From: Arthrobacter sp. MAHUQ-56 | Lineage (GTDB): Bacteria > Actinomycetota > Actinomycetes > Actinomycetales > Micrococcaceae | NCBI RefSeq assembly: GCF_019710585.1 | Contig: NZ_JAIFZQ010000010.1 | Span: 62,001 to 126,000, forward strand | Reading direction: 5' to 3' | DNA: 64,000 bases | Shown here: positions 39,615-49,099 of the stretch, piece after piece | How the letters are laid out: every line of letters begins with the position of its first letter | Position numbering within the stretch: position 1 is the stretch's first letter | Notes under the pieces: generated by a model | The model's database searches: none | Told to the model about the DNA's origin: nothing | What the model saw: the letters and a program-made list of their open reading frames with translations, nothing else | Position numbers and translations under genes: made by a program

Positions 39615-40001
39615 ATGAGCACCGCAACCAACGAAAACAGCACCGCCGCCCCCGCGGCCAGCGAGGAACTGCCCGTTCACGAGGTCAACCTGACCGATGT
39701 AGCTGCAGGCAAAGTACGCAGCCTCCTCGAACAGGAAGGCCGCACGGACCTTCGCCTCCGCGTCGCCGTGCAGCCCGGCGGCTGCTCCGGGCTGATCTAC
39801 CAGCTCTACTTCGACGAGCGGCTCCTTGACGGTGACGCCGTGCGCGATTTCGACGGCGTCGAAGTGGTCGTGGACAAGATGAGCGTGCCGTACCTCAGCG
39901 GTGCCAGCATCGACTTCGAGGACACCATCTCGAAGCAGGGCTTCACCATCGACAATCCGAACGCCGGCGGCTCCTGCGCCTGCGGCGATTCGTTCCACTA
40001 A
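39615..40001 (+). CDS. erpA: iron-sulfur cluster insertion protein (HesB/IscA/ErpA family)
   Basis: A 128-residue A-type carrier that accepts or delivers Fe-S clusters. The three conserved cysteines are in QPGGCSGLIYQLYFDE and near the C-terminus GGSCACGDSFH. AAGAAGGTAGGCC lies before the ATG. The gene sits directly upstream of the cytochrome oxidase genes, which fits a service role for respiratory metalloproteins, although the cox subunits here carry heme and copper, not Fe-S. Confidence 0.9.
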   Translation: MSTATNENSTAAPAASEELPVHEVNLTDVAAGKVRSLLEQEGRTDLRLRVAVQPGGCSGLIYQLYFDERLLDGDAVRDFDGVEVVVDKMSVPYLSGASIDFEDTISKQGFTIDNPNAGGSCACGDSFH

Positions 40002-40189
40002 GCCGGTTATTTCGCCCGATGCCCGCGCCGGGCTTCCTGCCGTGAAAAACGGCATGGAGGCTCGGCGCCGACATGTGGGCGAAACGCCCGGGGGAGCGGT
40101 AAGCTCTACACCGAGTAGTAAAACTTTTTAGTGTGCCCGGGGCCGCCGATGGCTGCCCGGACAACAGCAACAAGTAGGAAGGGCCGTCT

Positions 40190-41062
40190 GTGAGTTCGCA
40201 GAACCGAACCGGCAGCCGACGCAAAACGATCACCACGATCTCAAGCTTGGCAATTGCCGGCGCGTTGGTTTTGACCGGATGTTCGCCAGAGGTAGAGAAG
40301 GGGTGGCTGCCCACAGAACGTGGCACCACCAGCAACACCGACCGCATCATGGACCTCTGGGTCAACTCATGGATTGCCGCCCTGGTTGTGGGCATCATTA
40401 CCTGGGGTCTGATCGTCTGGTGCCTGGTCGCCTACCGCCGCCGCAAAGGCACCGTCGGCTTCCCCCGGCAGACCAGCTTCAACCTCCCGCTGGAGGTCTT
40501 CTACCTGACGATCCCGCTGTTCATGGTGCTGGTGTTCTTCTACTTCACCGACCGCGACCAGCAGGCCATTGACGACCGCTCCCAGCCGGCCGACGTCGTC
40601 GTCGACGTCCGCGGCAAGCAGTGGGCATGGGACTTCAACTACAAGTCCGGCGACGTGATCAAGGAAGACCTGCACGAAGCCGGCGTCCAGGCGCACCTCA
40701 CCGGCAACACCATCGACAAGGAACAGCTCCCCACGCTGTACTTGCCGGTCAACAAGTCCGTTGATCTTGAGCTCAACGCCCGCGACGTTATCCACTCCTT
40801 CTGGGTTCCCGCCTTCCTGCAGAAGCGCGACATGATCCCTGGGAAGACCAACTACATCAGGTTCACCCCCACCAAGGAGGGAACCTACGACGGCAAGTGT
40901 GCCGAACTCTGCGGCGAGTACCACTCCGAAATGCTGTTCCGCGTCAAGGTGGTGTCGGAATCCGAATTCCAGACGCACATGGACCAGCTCAAGGCTGAAG
41001 GCAACACCGGCCTGCTTGGCGTGGAGTACGACCGCAACCCGAACCTGAACGAAACCAAGTAA
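40190..41062 (+). CDS. ctaC: cytochrome c oxidase subunit II
   Basis: A 290-residue aa3 oxidase subunit that carries the dinuclear CuA centre and takes electrons from cytochrome c. The N-terminus is a lipoprotein signal ([12 protein letters not shown]), followed by two transmembrane segments ([24 protein letters not shown] and [18 protein letters not shown]). The CuA site is [12 protein letters not shown], with the upstream His in [11 protein letters not shown] and the WAWDFNY aromatic patch. The GTG has AGGAAGG upstream. It starts the ctaC-ctaD-ctaF operon. Confidence 0.96.
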   Translation: MSSQNRTGSRRKTITTISSLAIAGALVLTGCSPEVEKGWLPTERGTTSNTDRIMDLWVNSWIAALVVGIITWGLIVWCLVAYRRRKGTVGFPRQTSFNLPLEVFYLTIPLFMVLVFFYFTDRDQQAIDDRSQPADVVVDVRGKQWAWDFNYKSGDVIKEDLHEAGVQAHLTGNTIDKEQLPTLYLPVNKSVDLELNARDVIHSFWVPAFLQKRDMIPGKTNYIRFTPTKEGTYDGKCAELCGEYHSEMLFRVKVVSESEFQTHMDQLKAEGNTGLLGVEYDRNPNLNETK

Positions 41063-41072
41063 GGGGAGCGAC

Positions 41073-42800
41073 GTGGCTACGTACACCCAAACCGCACCCG
41101 CGGGAACCCTGGCGGCTCCCGTGGTGCCAAAATCCAAGGGGCGCATCGTCGTCAACTGGATCACCTCCACGGACCACAAGACCATCGGGTACATGTACCT
41201 GATCGCGTCCTTCGTGTTCTTCTGCCTGGGCGGCGTGATGGCGCTGCTGATCCGTGCCGAGCTGTTCGAGCCCGGCATGCAGATCCTGCAGACCAAGGAA
41301 CAGTACAACCAGCTGTTCACCATGCACGGCACCGTCATGCTGCTGATGTTCGCCACCCCGCTGTTTGCCGGGTTCGCCAACGTGATCATGCCGCTGCAGA
41401 TCGGCGCCCCGGACGTGGCGTTCCCGCGCCTGAACGCGCTGGCGTTCTGGTTCTTCCTGTTCGGCTCCACCATCGCCGTCTCCGGCTTCATCACCCCGCA
41501 GGGTGCTGCGTCCTTCGGCTGGTTCGCCTACGCGCCGCTGTCCAACACGACGTTCACACCGGGCGTCGGCGGTGACCTCTGGGTGTTCGGCCTGGCGCTG
41601 TCCGGCTTCGGCACCATCCTCGGCGCGGTCAACTTCATCACCACCATCATCTGCATGCGCGCCCCGGGCATGACCATGTGGCGCATGCCGATCTTTACCT
41701 GGAACACCCTGGTCACTGCGATCCTGGTTCTCATGGCGTTCCCGCCGCTGGCCGCGGCACTGTTCGCGCTCGGCGCGGACCGGAAGTTCGGTGCCCACAT
41801 CTTCGATCCCGAAAACGGCGGCGCCGTCCTCTGGCAGCACCTGTTCTGGTTCTTCGGCCACCCCGAGGTGTACATTATCGCGCTGCCGTTCTTCGGCATC
41901 GTCTCCGAGATCTTCCCGGTCTTCAGCCGCAAGCCGATCTTCGGCTATAAGGGCCTGGTGTACGCCACCATCGCCATCGCCGCCCTTTCGGTGACGGTGT
42001 GGGCCCACCACATGTACGTCACCGGCGCGGTCCTGCTCCCGTTCTTCTCCTTCATGACGATGCTCATCGCGGTCCCCACGGGCGTGAAGTTCTTCAACTG
42101 GATCGGCACCATGTGGCGCGGGTCGTTGACGTTCGAGACCCCGATGCTGTGGAGCATCGGCTTCATGATCACCTTCCTCTTCGGTGGCCTGACCGGCATC
42201 ATCCTGGCCTCGCCGCCGCTGGACTTCCACGTCTCGGACTCCTACTTCGTGGTGGCGCACTTCCACTACGTGGTGTTCGGCACGGTGGTGTTCGCCATGT
42301 TCGCCGGGTTCTACTTCTGGTGGCCCAAGTGGACCGGGAAGATGCTCAACGAGCGCCTGGGCAAGATCCACTTCTGGCTCCTGTTCCTCGGCTTCCACGG
42401 CACCTTCCTGATCCAGCACTGGCTGGGCGTCGAGGGCATGCCCCGCCGCTACGCCGACTACCTCGTGGAAGACAACTTCACCTGGATGAACCAGTTCTCC
42501 ACGGTGGCCTCGTTCGTGCTCGGCGCTTCCCTGATTCCGTTCTTCTGGAACGTCTACATCACCTGGCGCAGCGCCGAAAAGGTGCAGGTGGACGACCCCT
42601 GGGGCTTCGGGGCCTCGCTTGAGTGGGCCACGTCCTGCCCGCCGCCGCGGCACAACTTCACCTCCCTGCCCCGGATCCGTTCGGAGCGCCCCGCCCTGGA
42701 CCTGCACCACCCTGAACTCCGCCAGGTCCACACCGTTGAGTCGCCGGCTCCCGCAGCGCGGGCCCTCGGCAACGCCGACCAGAAGGACACCGCACAGTGA
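41073..42800 (+). CDS. ctaD: cytochrome c oxidase subunit I
   Basis: A 575-residue heme-copper oxidase core subunit with heme a, heme a3 and CuB, pumping protons during O2 reduction. HGTVMLLMF carries a heme a ligand, [16 protein letters not shown] the CuB His and cross-linked Tyr, [10 protein letters not shown] two more CuB His, and [25 protein letters not shown] the high-spin and second low-spin heme ligands. About twelve hydrophobic segments are present. It starts 10 nt after ctaC and overlaps ctaF by 4 nt. Confidence 0.97.
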   Translation: MATYTQTAPAGTLAAPVVPKSKGRIVVNWITSTDHKTIGYMYLIASFVFFCLGGVMALLIRAELFEPGMQILQTKEQYNQLFTMHGTVMLLMFATPLFAGFANVIMPLQIGAPDVAFPRLNALAFWFFLFGSTIAVSGFITPQGAASFGWFAYAPLSNTTFTPGVGGDLWVFGLALSGFGTILGAVNFITTIICMRAPGMTMWRMPIFTWNTLVTAILVLMAFPPLAAALFALGADRKFGAHIFDPENGGAVLWQHLFWFFGHPEVYIIALPFFGIVSEIFPVFSRKPIFGYKGLVYATIAIAALSVTVWAHHMYVTGAVLLPFFSFMTMLIAVPTGVKFFNWIGTMWRGSLTFETPMLWSIGFMITFLFGGLTGIILASPPLDFHVSDSYFVVAHFHYVVFGTVVFAMFAGFYFWWPKWTGKMLNERLGKIHFWLLFLGFHGTFLIQHWLGVEGMPRRYADYLVEDNFTWMNQFSTVASFVLGASLIPFFWNVYITWRSAEKVQVDDPWGFGASLEWATSCPPPRHNFTSLPRIRSERPALDLHHPELRQVHTVESPAPAARALGNADQKDTAQ

Positions 42801-43198
42801 AAATCGAATCCTGGATCTTTGGCTCGGGCGTCTTCTTCTTCGTCCCGGTTGCGTTGGTGTACGGCTTCCTGACCAACTGGAGTGAATGGGTCGGCATTCT
42901 GGGTATTCTCCTGGTCGGTGGCCTCGCGGGCATGATCGGCGCCTACCTCGGCTTCACCGGCAAGCGCGTCGGCATGCGTCCTGAGGACCGCAGCGACGCC
43001 GAGATCCACGAGGGCGCCGGCGAACAGGGCCACTTCAGCCCCTGGAGCTGGTGGCCTCTGGTCCTCGGCATCGCCTGCGCCACCGGCTTCCTTGGCCTGG
43101 CTGTCGGCTTCTGGATCGTCTTCGTCGCTGGAGGCATCGCAGTGGTCGCGCTCGTGGGCTGGGTCTACGAATACAGCCGCGGAGACCACGCGCACTAG
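42797..43198 (+). CDS. ctaF: cytochrome c oxidase subunit IV (actinobacterial)
   Basis: A 133-residue membrane protein with four hydrophobic segments in two pairs: [20 protein letters not shown] plus [23 protein letters not shown], and [35 protein letters not shown]. The soluble middle loop [34 protein letters not shown] is typical of CtaF. It completes the oxidase with ctaC and ctaD, while subunit III lies 5 kb away with the bc1 genes. Confidence 0.92.
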   Translation: MKIESWIFGSGVFFFVPVALVYGFLTNWSEWVGILGILLVGGLAGMIGAYLGFTGKRVGMRPEDRSDAEIHEGAGEQGHFSPWSWWPLVLGIACATGFLGLAVGFWIVFVAGGIAVVALVGWVYEYSRGDHAH

Positions 43199-43213
43199 GC
43201 AGAACCAGCTAAA

Positions 43214-43257
43214 CAACGACGACGGGCCCCACCGGAAGGTGGGGCCCGTCGTCGTTG
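43214..43257. terminator. bidirectional hairpin between ctaF and ptsH
   Basis: A 20-bp perfect stem (43214-43233 with 43238-43257) closes a GGAA tetraloop. It lies 15 bp after the ctaF stop and just beyond the convergent ptsH stop, so it can end both transcripts. Confidence 0.88.
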
Positions 43258-43272
43258 TCGTCAAAAAGGGGG

Positions 43273-43566
43273 CTACGAGGCCCCCTGCGACTCCAGCAGC
43301 CGGCGGAGGCTGCCCAGTGCCTCTTCCGCTTCCCGGCGGCCGTGTGCGCCGTCCAGGGCCGCGTCACTGATGGAAAGCTCCACCTCGCAGCCCACCGGGA
43401 AGTCGGCAGTCATCACGTGCAGCAGCGAGGTGGCGTCAACATCCTCTGCGCCGGCCTTCCTGATGGTCACGGGAAGTCCCGTTTCCGTCGCCGCGCGGAC
43501 AAACACCGCAGCAGGACGGGCGTGCAGGCCCACCGGGGCGGTGACCACGGCCTTTTGTGTTGGCAA
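43273..43566 (-). CDS. ptsH: phosphocarrier protein HPr
   Basis: A 97-residue phosphotransferase protein that relays phosphate from enzyme I to sugar-specific EII proteins. GLHARPAAVFV carries the phosphorylatable His15. A serine sits at residue 47 (DATSLLHVM), near the Ser46 position of Firmicute HPr, but regulation there cannot be assumed. The TTG start gives MPTQKAVVTAP and has AAGGAG upstream. Enzyme I is not in the window. Its promoter region is shared with the divergent GntR gene and contains a DasR-type operator. Confidence 0.93.
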   Translation of the reverse strand: MPTQKAVVTAPVGLHARPAAVFVRAATETGLPVTIRKAGAEDVDATSLLHVMTADFPVGCEVELSISDAALDGAHGRREAEEALGSLRRLLESQGAS

Positions 43567-43676
43567 AGGGGGACTCCTTCGTCGCGACGGGCCCCAATCC
43601 CGCCTGTTGTCTGATTTTCCTGACCCAATATAGCTGGCCGTAAACCGGTCCCGCGAAAGAAGGCGTGCTGTCTCCG

Positions 43677-43694
43677 GGCTGGTCTAGACCGTCC
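43677..43694. promoter_or_regulatory. dre-like operator (DasR/NagR-type) between ptsH and gntR gene
   Basis: GGCTGGTCTAGACCGTCC contains the perfect 10-bp palindrome GGTCTAGACC (43681-43690). The DasR-responsive element consensus in streptomycetes is close to ACTGGTCTAGACCAGT, and here CTGGTCTAGACC matches. The site ends just before TAAAAT at 43695-43700, the probable -10 of the GntR gene, so binding should repress that gene and possibly ptsH. Confidence 0.75.
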
Positions 43695-43700
43695 TAAAAT
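43695..43700 (+). promoter_or_regulatory. -10 box of the GntR gene promoter
   Basis: TAAAAT directly after the dre-like palindrome, giving a transcription start at about 43707 and a leader of 27 nt that contains GCAGGAGA as ribosome site. Confidence 0.55.
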
Positions 43701-43733
43701 TGGAGTACAGACCCCACGGCAGGAGACATACAG

Positions 43734-44504
43734 ATGGCAGCTGGCGCCACGGCAATCACCGGTGAAATCGACCGCACCAGCGGTACCGCCATTTACGTTC
43801 AGCTGCGCGAGATACTGCGGGCCTACATTGCCCAGTCGTGCCCGCCGGGCTCGGCCCTCCCTTCCGAACGGGACCTGGCGGAGCGTTTCGGGCTTGCAAG
43901 GATGACCGTGCGGCAGGCCATTGATGCGCTCGTGGGCGAGGAAGTCATTGAGCGTGTCGTTGGCCTGGGTACATTCGTTCGCAAGCCAAAACTCGACCTG
44001 CAGGTGAAGCTGACGTCCTACAGCGAAGAGATGCAGCGGCGCGGAATGGTTCCTGCCGCGAAAGTTCTGAGCTTTGAACAGATTGGCGCCAGCGCTTTCC
44101 TGGCCCGCGAACTGCAGCTGGATGAGGGCACGCCGCTGGTGCGCTTCCGGCGGCTGCTGCTGGCCGATGGCGAGCCCATGAGCGTTGACGAGAACTTCAT
44201 CCCCGCCCACCGTGTTCCGGGCCTTCTCGACGGCGAGCCGCCGACTTCCCTGTACAACGTCCTCAGCGAACAGTTCGGCCTCGTCATGGAGTGGGGGGAG
44301 GACATGATCGAAGCGACCGCCGCTTCGCCCTCCACCGCCCGGCTGCTGAACGTGGATGTCGGGGCACCGCTGCTCAAGATCCAGCGCCACGCCTTCGTGG
44401 CACGGGCCATGGTGGACTACTCCGTTTCGTACTACCGCGCGGACCGCTACAAGCTCTGGGTTCCTCTGCAGCGGCCAGGTGCGCGGCGGGCAAGGAACCA
44501 CTAG
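43734..44504 (+). CDS. GntR/HutC-family regulator with UTRA domain (DasR-like)
   Basis: A 256-residue repressor. The winged helix-turn-helix is at about residues 14-85 (AIYVQLREILRAYI...LPSERDLAERFGLARMTVRQAIDAL...GLGTFV). The UTRA ligand domain follows from about 95 (TSYSEEMQRRGMVPAAKVLS...EGTPLVRFRRLLLADGEPMSVDENFIP). Members of this type respond to amino-sugar phosphates and control N-acetylglucosamine and PTS genes. The neighbouring ptsH and the dre-like operator in front of it support a DasR/NagR role with autoregulation. Ligand and regulon are inferred. Confidence 0.85.
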   Translation: MAAGATAITGEIDRTSGTAIYVQLREILRAYIAQSCPPGSALPSERDLAERFGLARMTVRQAIDALVGEEVIERVVGLGTFVRKPKLDLQVKLTSYSEEMQRRGMVPAAKVLSFEQIGASAFLARELQLDEGTPLVRFRRLLLADGEPMSVDENFIPAHRVPGLLDGEPPTSLYNVLSEQFGLVMEWGEDMIEATAASPSTARLLNVDVGAPLLKIQRHAFVARAMVDYSVSYYRADRYKLWVPLQRPGARRARNH

Positions 44505-44570
44505 TCCCTTCGCGTCACGCCGCGCCATCCCGCGGCAGCGCCCCCAACCTGGGTTGACGCCCGGACGCAA

Positions 44571-44602
44571 ATAGGGCCCGGTCCATATGGACCGGGCCCT
44601 AT
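44571..44602. terminator. perfect 32-bp palindrome between GntR gene and qcrB
   Basis: The whole stretch 44571-44602 reads identically on both strands, centred on CCATATGG. It lies between the convergent stops at 44504 and 44619 and should act as a bidirectional terminator, with a few central pairs opening to make the loop. Confidence 0.8.
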
Positions 44603-44618
44603 CCGTTGGGCTTGAACC

Positions 44619-46289
44619 CTAGTGGGTCAGGCTCTTCGCTTCCTCTGTGCTTTCGACAGCGGCGTGGCCGTGGCCGTGTGCAGCCTCAAGCTCTGCGGGG
44701 GTGGCCGGGGCGACCCGGTCCTCGAAGAACCAGCGGGAAAGCGCAGCGCGGCGCTTTTCCTTGCGGGTCACGACGCCGTGCTCGTTCGGTACGGCAGGCA
44801 GCACCTCCGGCGACTCGAAGCCAACAAGCTTGTAGCGCTTGTATTCGTCGAGCGGAGCGTGAACCTCGATGAACTCACCATGCGGGAGCCGCACGATACG
44901 TCCGGTCTCCCGGCCGTGCAGTGCGATCTCGCGGTCCTTGCGCTGCAGCGCCAGGGCGACGCGCTTGGCGACGATGAAGCCGATGATCGGTCCCACGAAG
45001 AACAAGGCGCGCAGCCAGTAGGTGACATCGTTCAGGGACACGTGGAAGTGCGTGGCGATGAGGTCGGAGCCGGCAGCTGCCCACATGACGCAGTACCAGA
45101 TGAAGCCGGCGACACCGATGCCCGTACGGGTCGGCGCGTTACGCGGACGGTCAAGGACGTGGTGCTCACGGTCGTCCTTGGTCACCCAGCGCTCAATCCA
45201 CGGGTAGGTGAACATCACGGTAAACAGGATGCCGGCCGGTACCAGGGCGGGCAGCAGGACGTTGAACGTGAAGACCTGTCCGAAGAAGATCTGCTCGACG
45301 TGCCAGTCGCCGAAGGTTCCCGGCATGAGGCGCAGGGCGCCGTCGACGAATCCGATGTACCAGTCAGGCTGCGTACCGGCGGAAACGGGGGAGGGGTCGT
45401 ACGGACCGTAGTTCCAGATCGGGTTGATGGTGAAGAACGCGGCCATGAGCGCGATCACGCCGAACACGATGAAGAAGAAGCCGCCGGCCTTGGCTGCATA
45501 CACCGGACCCAGCGGGTAGCCGACGACGTTGTTGTCGTTGCGGCCCGGACCCGGGTACTGGGTGTGCTTGTGGACGACAACCATGAAGAGGTGCAGCACG
45601 ATCATCAGCAGGATCAGTGCCGGCACCAGCAGGATGTGCAGCATGTAGAGGCGGCTGATGATGGCCGTACCGGGGAACTCCCCGCCGAACAGGAAGAACG
45701 AGATGTACGTGCCGATAACCGGGATCGACTTGATCACGCCGTCGATGATGCGCAGGCCGTTGCCGGACAGCAGGTCATCGGGGAGCGAGTAGCCGGTGAA
45801 GCCGGCAGCCATGGCCAGGATCAGCAGGACACCGCCCACAACCCAGTTCATTTCGCGGGGCTTGCGGAACGCGCCGGTGAAGAAGACCCTCAGCATGTGT
45901 ACAGCGATGGACGCCACGAAGAGCAGTGCTGCCCAGTGGTGTACCTGGCGCATGAACAGTCCGCCGCGGATGTCGAAGGAGATGTTCAGCGATGAGCTGT
46001 AGGCCACCGACATCTCGACGCCCTTGAGCGGTACGTATCCACCGTCATAGTGCGTTTCCGCCATGGACGGATCAAAGAAGAACGTCAGGAAGGTGCCGGA
46101 GAGAAGCAGGATGACGAACGAGTACAGCGCCACTTCACCGAACATGAAGGACCAGTGGTCGGGGAAGACCTTGCGGCCGAACTCGCGGAGGATCCCGGAA
46201 CCGCCAACACGTGAATCGACAAAGTCGGTAAACCGGCCTGTCTTGGTCTTGGCGACGAAAGCGGGCTCAGCTGTTGATGCTGCGCTCAT
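44619..46289 (-). CDS. qcrB: cytochrome bc1 complex cytochrome b subunit
   Basis: A 556-residue di-heme cytochrome b of the actinobacterial menaquinol oxidase branch. Heme ligands are expected in MRQVHHWAALLFVASIAVHMLRVFF and LHILLVPALILLMIVLHLFMVVVHKH. PDDLLSGNGLRI and the PEWY-like position (here PDWYIGFVDG) belong to the quinol site. A long soluble C-terminal tail ending in a His/Glu-rich stretch is typical of this phylum. The start ATG 46289 (MSAASTAEP) overlaps the end of qcrA by 23 nt. A start at 46298 is less likely. Confidence 0.95.
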   Translation of the reverse strand: MSAASTAEPAFVAKTKTGRFTDFVDSRVGGSGILREFGRKVFPDHWSFMFGEVALYSFVILLLSGTFLTFFFDPSMAETHYDGGYVPLKGVEMSVAYSSSLNISFDIRGGLFMRQVHHWAALLFVASIAVHMLRVFFTGAFRKPREMNWVVGGVLLILAMAAGFTGYSLPDDLLSGNGLRIIDGVIKSIPVIGTYISFFLFGGEFPGTAIISRLYMLHILLVPALILLMIVLHLFMVVVHKHTQYPGPGRNDNNVVGYPLGPVYAAKAGGFFFIVFGVIALMAAFFTINPIWNYGPYDPSPVSAGTQPDWYIGFVDGALRLMPGTFGDWHVEQIFFGQVFTFNVLLPALVPAGILFTVMFTYPWIERWVTKDDREHHVLDRPRNAPTRTGIGVAGFIWYCVMWAAAGSDLIATHFHVSLNDVTYWLRALFFVGPIIGFIVAKRVALALQRKDREIALHGRETGRIVRLPHGEFIEVHAPLDEYKRYKLVGFESPEVLPAVPNEHGVVTRKEKRRAALSRWFFEDRVAPATPAELEAAHGHGHAAVESTEEAKSLTH

Positions 46290-47337
46290 GCATATCACGC
46301 TCCCAGTAACTTGGTCCTACGGGTTCATGGAAGTCGCTGGTAGCGACGAGGTAGCCCTCGTCATCAACTGCGATGGGCAGCTGGGGGAGAGGACGGCTGG
46401 CGGGGCCGAAGATCACCTTGCACTCCTGCGTGAGGTCAAAGGTGGACTGGTGGCACGGGCACAGCAGGTGGTGCGTCTGCTGCTCGTAGAGAGCAACGGG
46501 GCAACCGACGTGGGTGCAGATCTTCGAGTAGGCAACGATGCCGTTGTAGCCCCACTCTTCACGACCCTTGGAGGGGTTTAGCGATGCCGGATCAAGACGC
46601 ATGAGCAGCACAACGGACTTGGCCTTCTCGTTGAGCTTGCCTTCTTCGAGTTCGTTCAGGCCTTCCGGGATGACGTGGAACGCCGAACCGATGGTGACAT
46701 CCGATGCCTTGATGGGGGTCCCGTCCGGGTCCCTGGTGAGGCGCTTGCGCTTGCCGTCCTGGGGGGCCCACATGGTGTGTGCGAGCTTGTCGTCGGGACG
46801 GGGACCGAGGTCGCCGAAGATGGCAACCGCCGGAAGCGGGGCAAGGGCCACGGCACCGAGAAGGGTGTTCCGGATCAGTGGGCGGCGCTTGATGCCGGTT
46901 TCCTCGACGATGTCGTCGACGATGCGGACAGCAGCCTGGCGGTCCTCTTCGTACCGGATCGCGTGGCGTTCCTCGGAAACCTCGTGGTCGGGCATCAGGG
47001 CCTTGGCCCAGTGCACGATGCCGGTACCGATGCCCAGCATGGCGAAGGCAGTGCCGACGCCGAGCAGGGCGTTCTGGAGCCGGATGGTGGCAATGCTGGA
47101 ATCGTCACCCAGATCGATGGCGAAGTACGCCACCAGGAAGATCAGGGTTCCAACAACAGAAACGCCAAATAGTAAGGCGACCTGCCGTTCTGCCCGCTTG
47201 GCGGCCTTCGGGTCCGTGTCAGCCAGGCGCAAACGGTGCGGAGGGATTCCAGGATCCTGGAACTTCTCCACCTCATTCTGACCAGCCGTAGCTACGGTGC
47301 CCGAGTGGTTCGGACTGCCGTCACTATGGTTGCCCAT
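46267..47337 (-). CDS. qcrA: cytochrome bc1 complex Rieske iron-sulfur subunit
   Basis: A 356-residue Rieske protein. The [2Fe-2S] site is CTHVGCPVALYEQQTHHLLCPCHQSTFD, with two Cys and two His ligands plus the two structural cysteines. In contrast to the one-helix mitochondrial form, the N-terminal region has three hydrophobic segments (VALLFGVSVVGTLIFLVAYFAI; IRLQNALLGVGTAFAMLGIGTGIV; and the later LIRNTLLGAVALAPLPAVAIF), as in other actinobacteria. The start at 47337 has AAGGATGAGG upstream. It accepts electrons from menaquinol and passes them to QcrC. Confidence 0.95.
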   Translation of the reverse strand: MGNHSDGSPNHSGTVATAGQNEVEKFQDPGIPPHRLRLADTDPKAAKRAERQVALLFGVSVVGTLIFLVAYFAIDLGDDSSIATIRLQNALLGVGTAFAMLGIGTGIVHWAKALMPDHEVSEERHAIRYEEDRQAAVRIVDDIVEETGIKRRPLIRNTLLGAVALAPLPAVAIFGDLGPRPDDKLAHTMWAPQDGKRKRLTRDPDGTPIKASDVTIGSAFHVIPEGLNELEEGKLNEKAKSVVLLMRLDPASLNPSKGREEWGYNGIVAYSKICTHVGCPVALYEQQTHHLLCPCHQSTFDLTQECKVIFGPASRPLPQLPIAVDDEGYLVATSDFHEPVGPSYWERDMHERSINS

Positions 47338-47437
47338 AATTCGCCTCATCCTTCTCTCGTCCCGGCGATCGCCGGGTTAGTTTCTAATATCAAGCTGCTG
47401 ACCGGGTCAGCAGAAGTTTCTGGTTCCCTGCGGAATA

Positions 47438-48226
47438 TCAGGAAGTCCGGGACGTCAGCCAGATGGTGAAGGCGATGATGACGCCGAGGCCGGCAACCCA
47501 TACGAACAGCCCTTCGGCTACCGGACCCAGGGATCCGAGATCGGCACCACCAGGGGAACCGGTGGTTTCGATCTGCTTCAGGAAGGTGATGATGTCGCGC
47601 TTGCCCTCCGGGGAGATGTTCGCGTCGCTGAACACCGGCATGTTCTGCGGACCCGTGACCATGGCCTCGTAGATGTGCTTGCCGGAAACGTCCGCAAGGG
47701 CGGGGGCAAACTTACCGCGGGTCAGGGCGCCACCGGCAGCAGCGGCGTTGTGGCACATGGCGCAGTTCGTGCGGAAGAGCTCGCCACCGGCAGCGGCGTC
47801 GCCGCCCTCGTCCAGCAGGTGCTCTTCAGGAATCGCCGGGCCGGCTCCCAGGGAAGCAACGTAGGCTGCAAGCTGGTGGGTCTGCTCGTCATTGAACTGG
47901 ACGGGCTTCTTCATGGCCTGGGGGCCGTTCATCTGCATGGGCATACGTCCGGTGCCCACCTGGAAGTCAACAGCAGCGGCACCGACACCCACCAGCGAGG
48001 GACCATCCTTGGAGCCACTTGCACCCATGCCGTGGCAGGTGGCGCAGTTGGCGGCGAACAGCTTGCCGCCCTCTTCCACGTCGCTCGCACTGTAGGTGGT
48101 GGTGGAAGCCTTGGCCTCGTTGACGGTGGTGGCAACGGCGTACAGCCCACCAGTGATGAGGAGGCCCATCAGAAGCAGCGCTATTGCTGCAAGTGGGTGA
48201 CGCCGCTTTTGTGAGAGTGCCTTCAC
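47438..48226 (-). CDS. qcrC: di-heme cytochrome c of the bc1 complex
   Basis: A 262-residue membrane-anchored cytochrome c with two heme-binding CxxCH motifs, CATCHG and CAMCHN. An N-terminal hydrophobic segment (LAAIALLLMGLLITGGLYAVA) acts as signal anchor and a C-terminal one (GLFVWVAGLGVIIAFTIWL) as second anchor. Having two heme c domains lets the bc1 complex hand electrons directly to the aa3 oxidase without soluble cytochrome c, as known for the actinobacterial supercomplex. AAAGGA precedes the GTG. Confidence 0.95.
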   Translation of the reverse strand: MKALSQKRRHPLAAIALLLMGLLITGGLYAVATTVNEAKASTTTYSASDVEEGGKLFAANCATCHGMGASGSKDGPSLVGVGAAAVDFQVGTGRMPMQMNGPQAMKKPVQFNDEQTHQLAAYVASLGAGPAIPEEHLLDEGGDAAAGGELFRTNCAMCHNAAAAGGALTRGKFAPALADVSGKHIYEAMVTGPQNMPVFSDANISPEGKRDIITFLKQIETTGSPGGADLGSLGPVAEGLFVWVAGLGVIIAFTIWLTSRTS

Positions 48227-48312
48227 GTGGTGGTTCCTTTATTCGATCCTGCGCCGGCTCCGGGAGCCGCTACCTGAAATTCTGCCTCTTGTAGAAAAAG
48301 AATCAAAGCTGG

Positions 48313-48951
48313 CTACTTGAGTACGTAGATGACCAGGAAGAGGCCGATCCACACGACGTCAACGAAGTGCCAGTAGTAAGACGTGACGATCGCGGACGTT
48401 GCCTCGAAGTGTCCGAACTTCTTCGCAGCGAAGGACCGGCCCATGATGAGCAGGAAGGCGATGAGGCCGCCGATGACGTGGAGGCCGTGGAAGCCGGTGG
48501 TCATGTAGAAGGCTGAGCCGTAGGCGTTGGAGGAGAGCGAAACGTGCTCGGACACCAGCATCGCGTATTCGGTGGTCTGGCCGGCGACGAAGAATGCACC
48601 CATCAGGAACGTGAGGGTGAACCACTCGTTCATTCCCCAGCGGGCGAACTGCAGTGCACCTCCGGTCCGGCGGGGCTGCAGCCGCTCTGCGGCGAAGACG
48701 CCCATCTGGCAAGTAAAGGAACTGGCCACGAGGACGATCGTGTTAACGAGCGCAAACGGGAAGTTGAGCTTGGCCGTCTCTTCCGCCCACATCTGCCCGC
48801 TCGTGGAGCGAAGCGTGAAGTACATGGCAAAGAGACCGGCGAAGAACATCAACTCACTGGACAGCCACACAACGGTTCCGACAGAAACCATGTTGGGGCG
48901 GTTCAGCGTGGGGTGCGCCGGGGTACTGGGGGCATGGGTCGCAGATGTCAC
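48313..48951 (-). CDS. ctaE: cytochrome c oxidase subunit III
   Basis: A 212-residue membrane subunit with about five hydrophobic segments (the first two helices of the mitochondrial form are missing, as usual in this group). [20 protein letters not shown], the Glu-containing segment near [25 protein letters not shown] and [19 protein letters not shown] are characteristic. I place the start at GTG 48951. CATAAT lies 6 nt before it on the minus strand (48958-48963) with TTGGGC about 18 bp further up, so it is likely leaderless. It heads ctaE-qcrC-qcrA-qcrB. Confidence 0.94.
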   Translation of the reverse strand: MTSATHAPSTPAHPTLNRPNMVSVGTVVWLSSELMFFAGLFAMYFTLRSTSGQMWAEETAKLNFPFALVNTIVLVASSFTCQMGVFAAERLQPRRTGGALQFARWGMNEWFTLTFLMGAFFVAGQTTEYAMLVSEHVSLSSNAYGSAFYMTTGFHGLHVIGGLIAFLLIMGRSFAAKKFGHFEATSAIVTSYYWHFVDVVWIGLFLVIYVLK

Positions 48952-48957
48952 ATAGAC

Positions 48958-48987
48958 ATTATGTCTGTAAAAGTCCGTGCTGCCCAA
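48958..48987 (-). promoter_or_regulatory. promoter of ctaE-qcrCAB
   Basis: On the minus strand TTGGGC, an 18-base spacer and CATAAT are followed by 6 bases and the GTG of ctaE. The -10 box lies within the short palindrome AGACAT-A-ATGTCT, which could also be an operator. Confidence 0.5.
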
Positions 48988-49087
48988 CGCAAACCGCCTT
49001 TTCGGAGGACTTTTTCTACAAAGACGCGAAATCGCGGCGAAAAGTTCCCGCGACCGTTCACATTGGTCAGTGCACGCCATCGCTCGA

Positions 49088-49099
49088 TAGCATCAGGAG
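49088..49099 (+). promoter_or_regulatory. -10 box and leaderless start of trpD
   Basis: TAGCAT at 49088-49093 is followed by 6 bases and the GTG of trpD, so the mRNA probably begins at the start codon. The AGGAGG here touches the GTG and is too close to act as a normal ribosome site. TTGGTC lies 19 bp above. Confidence 0.5.
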
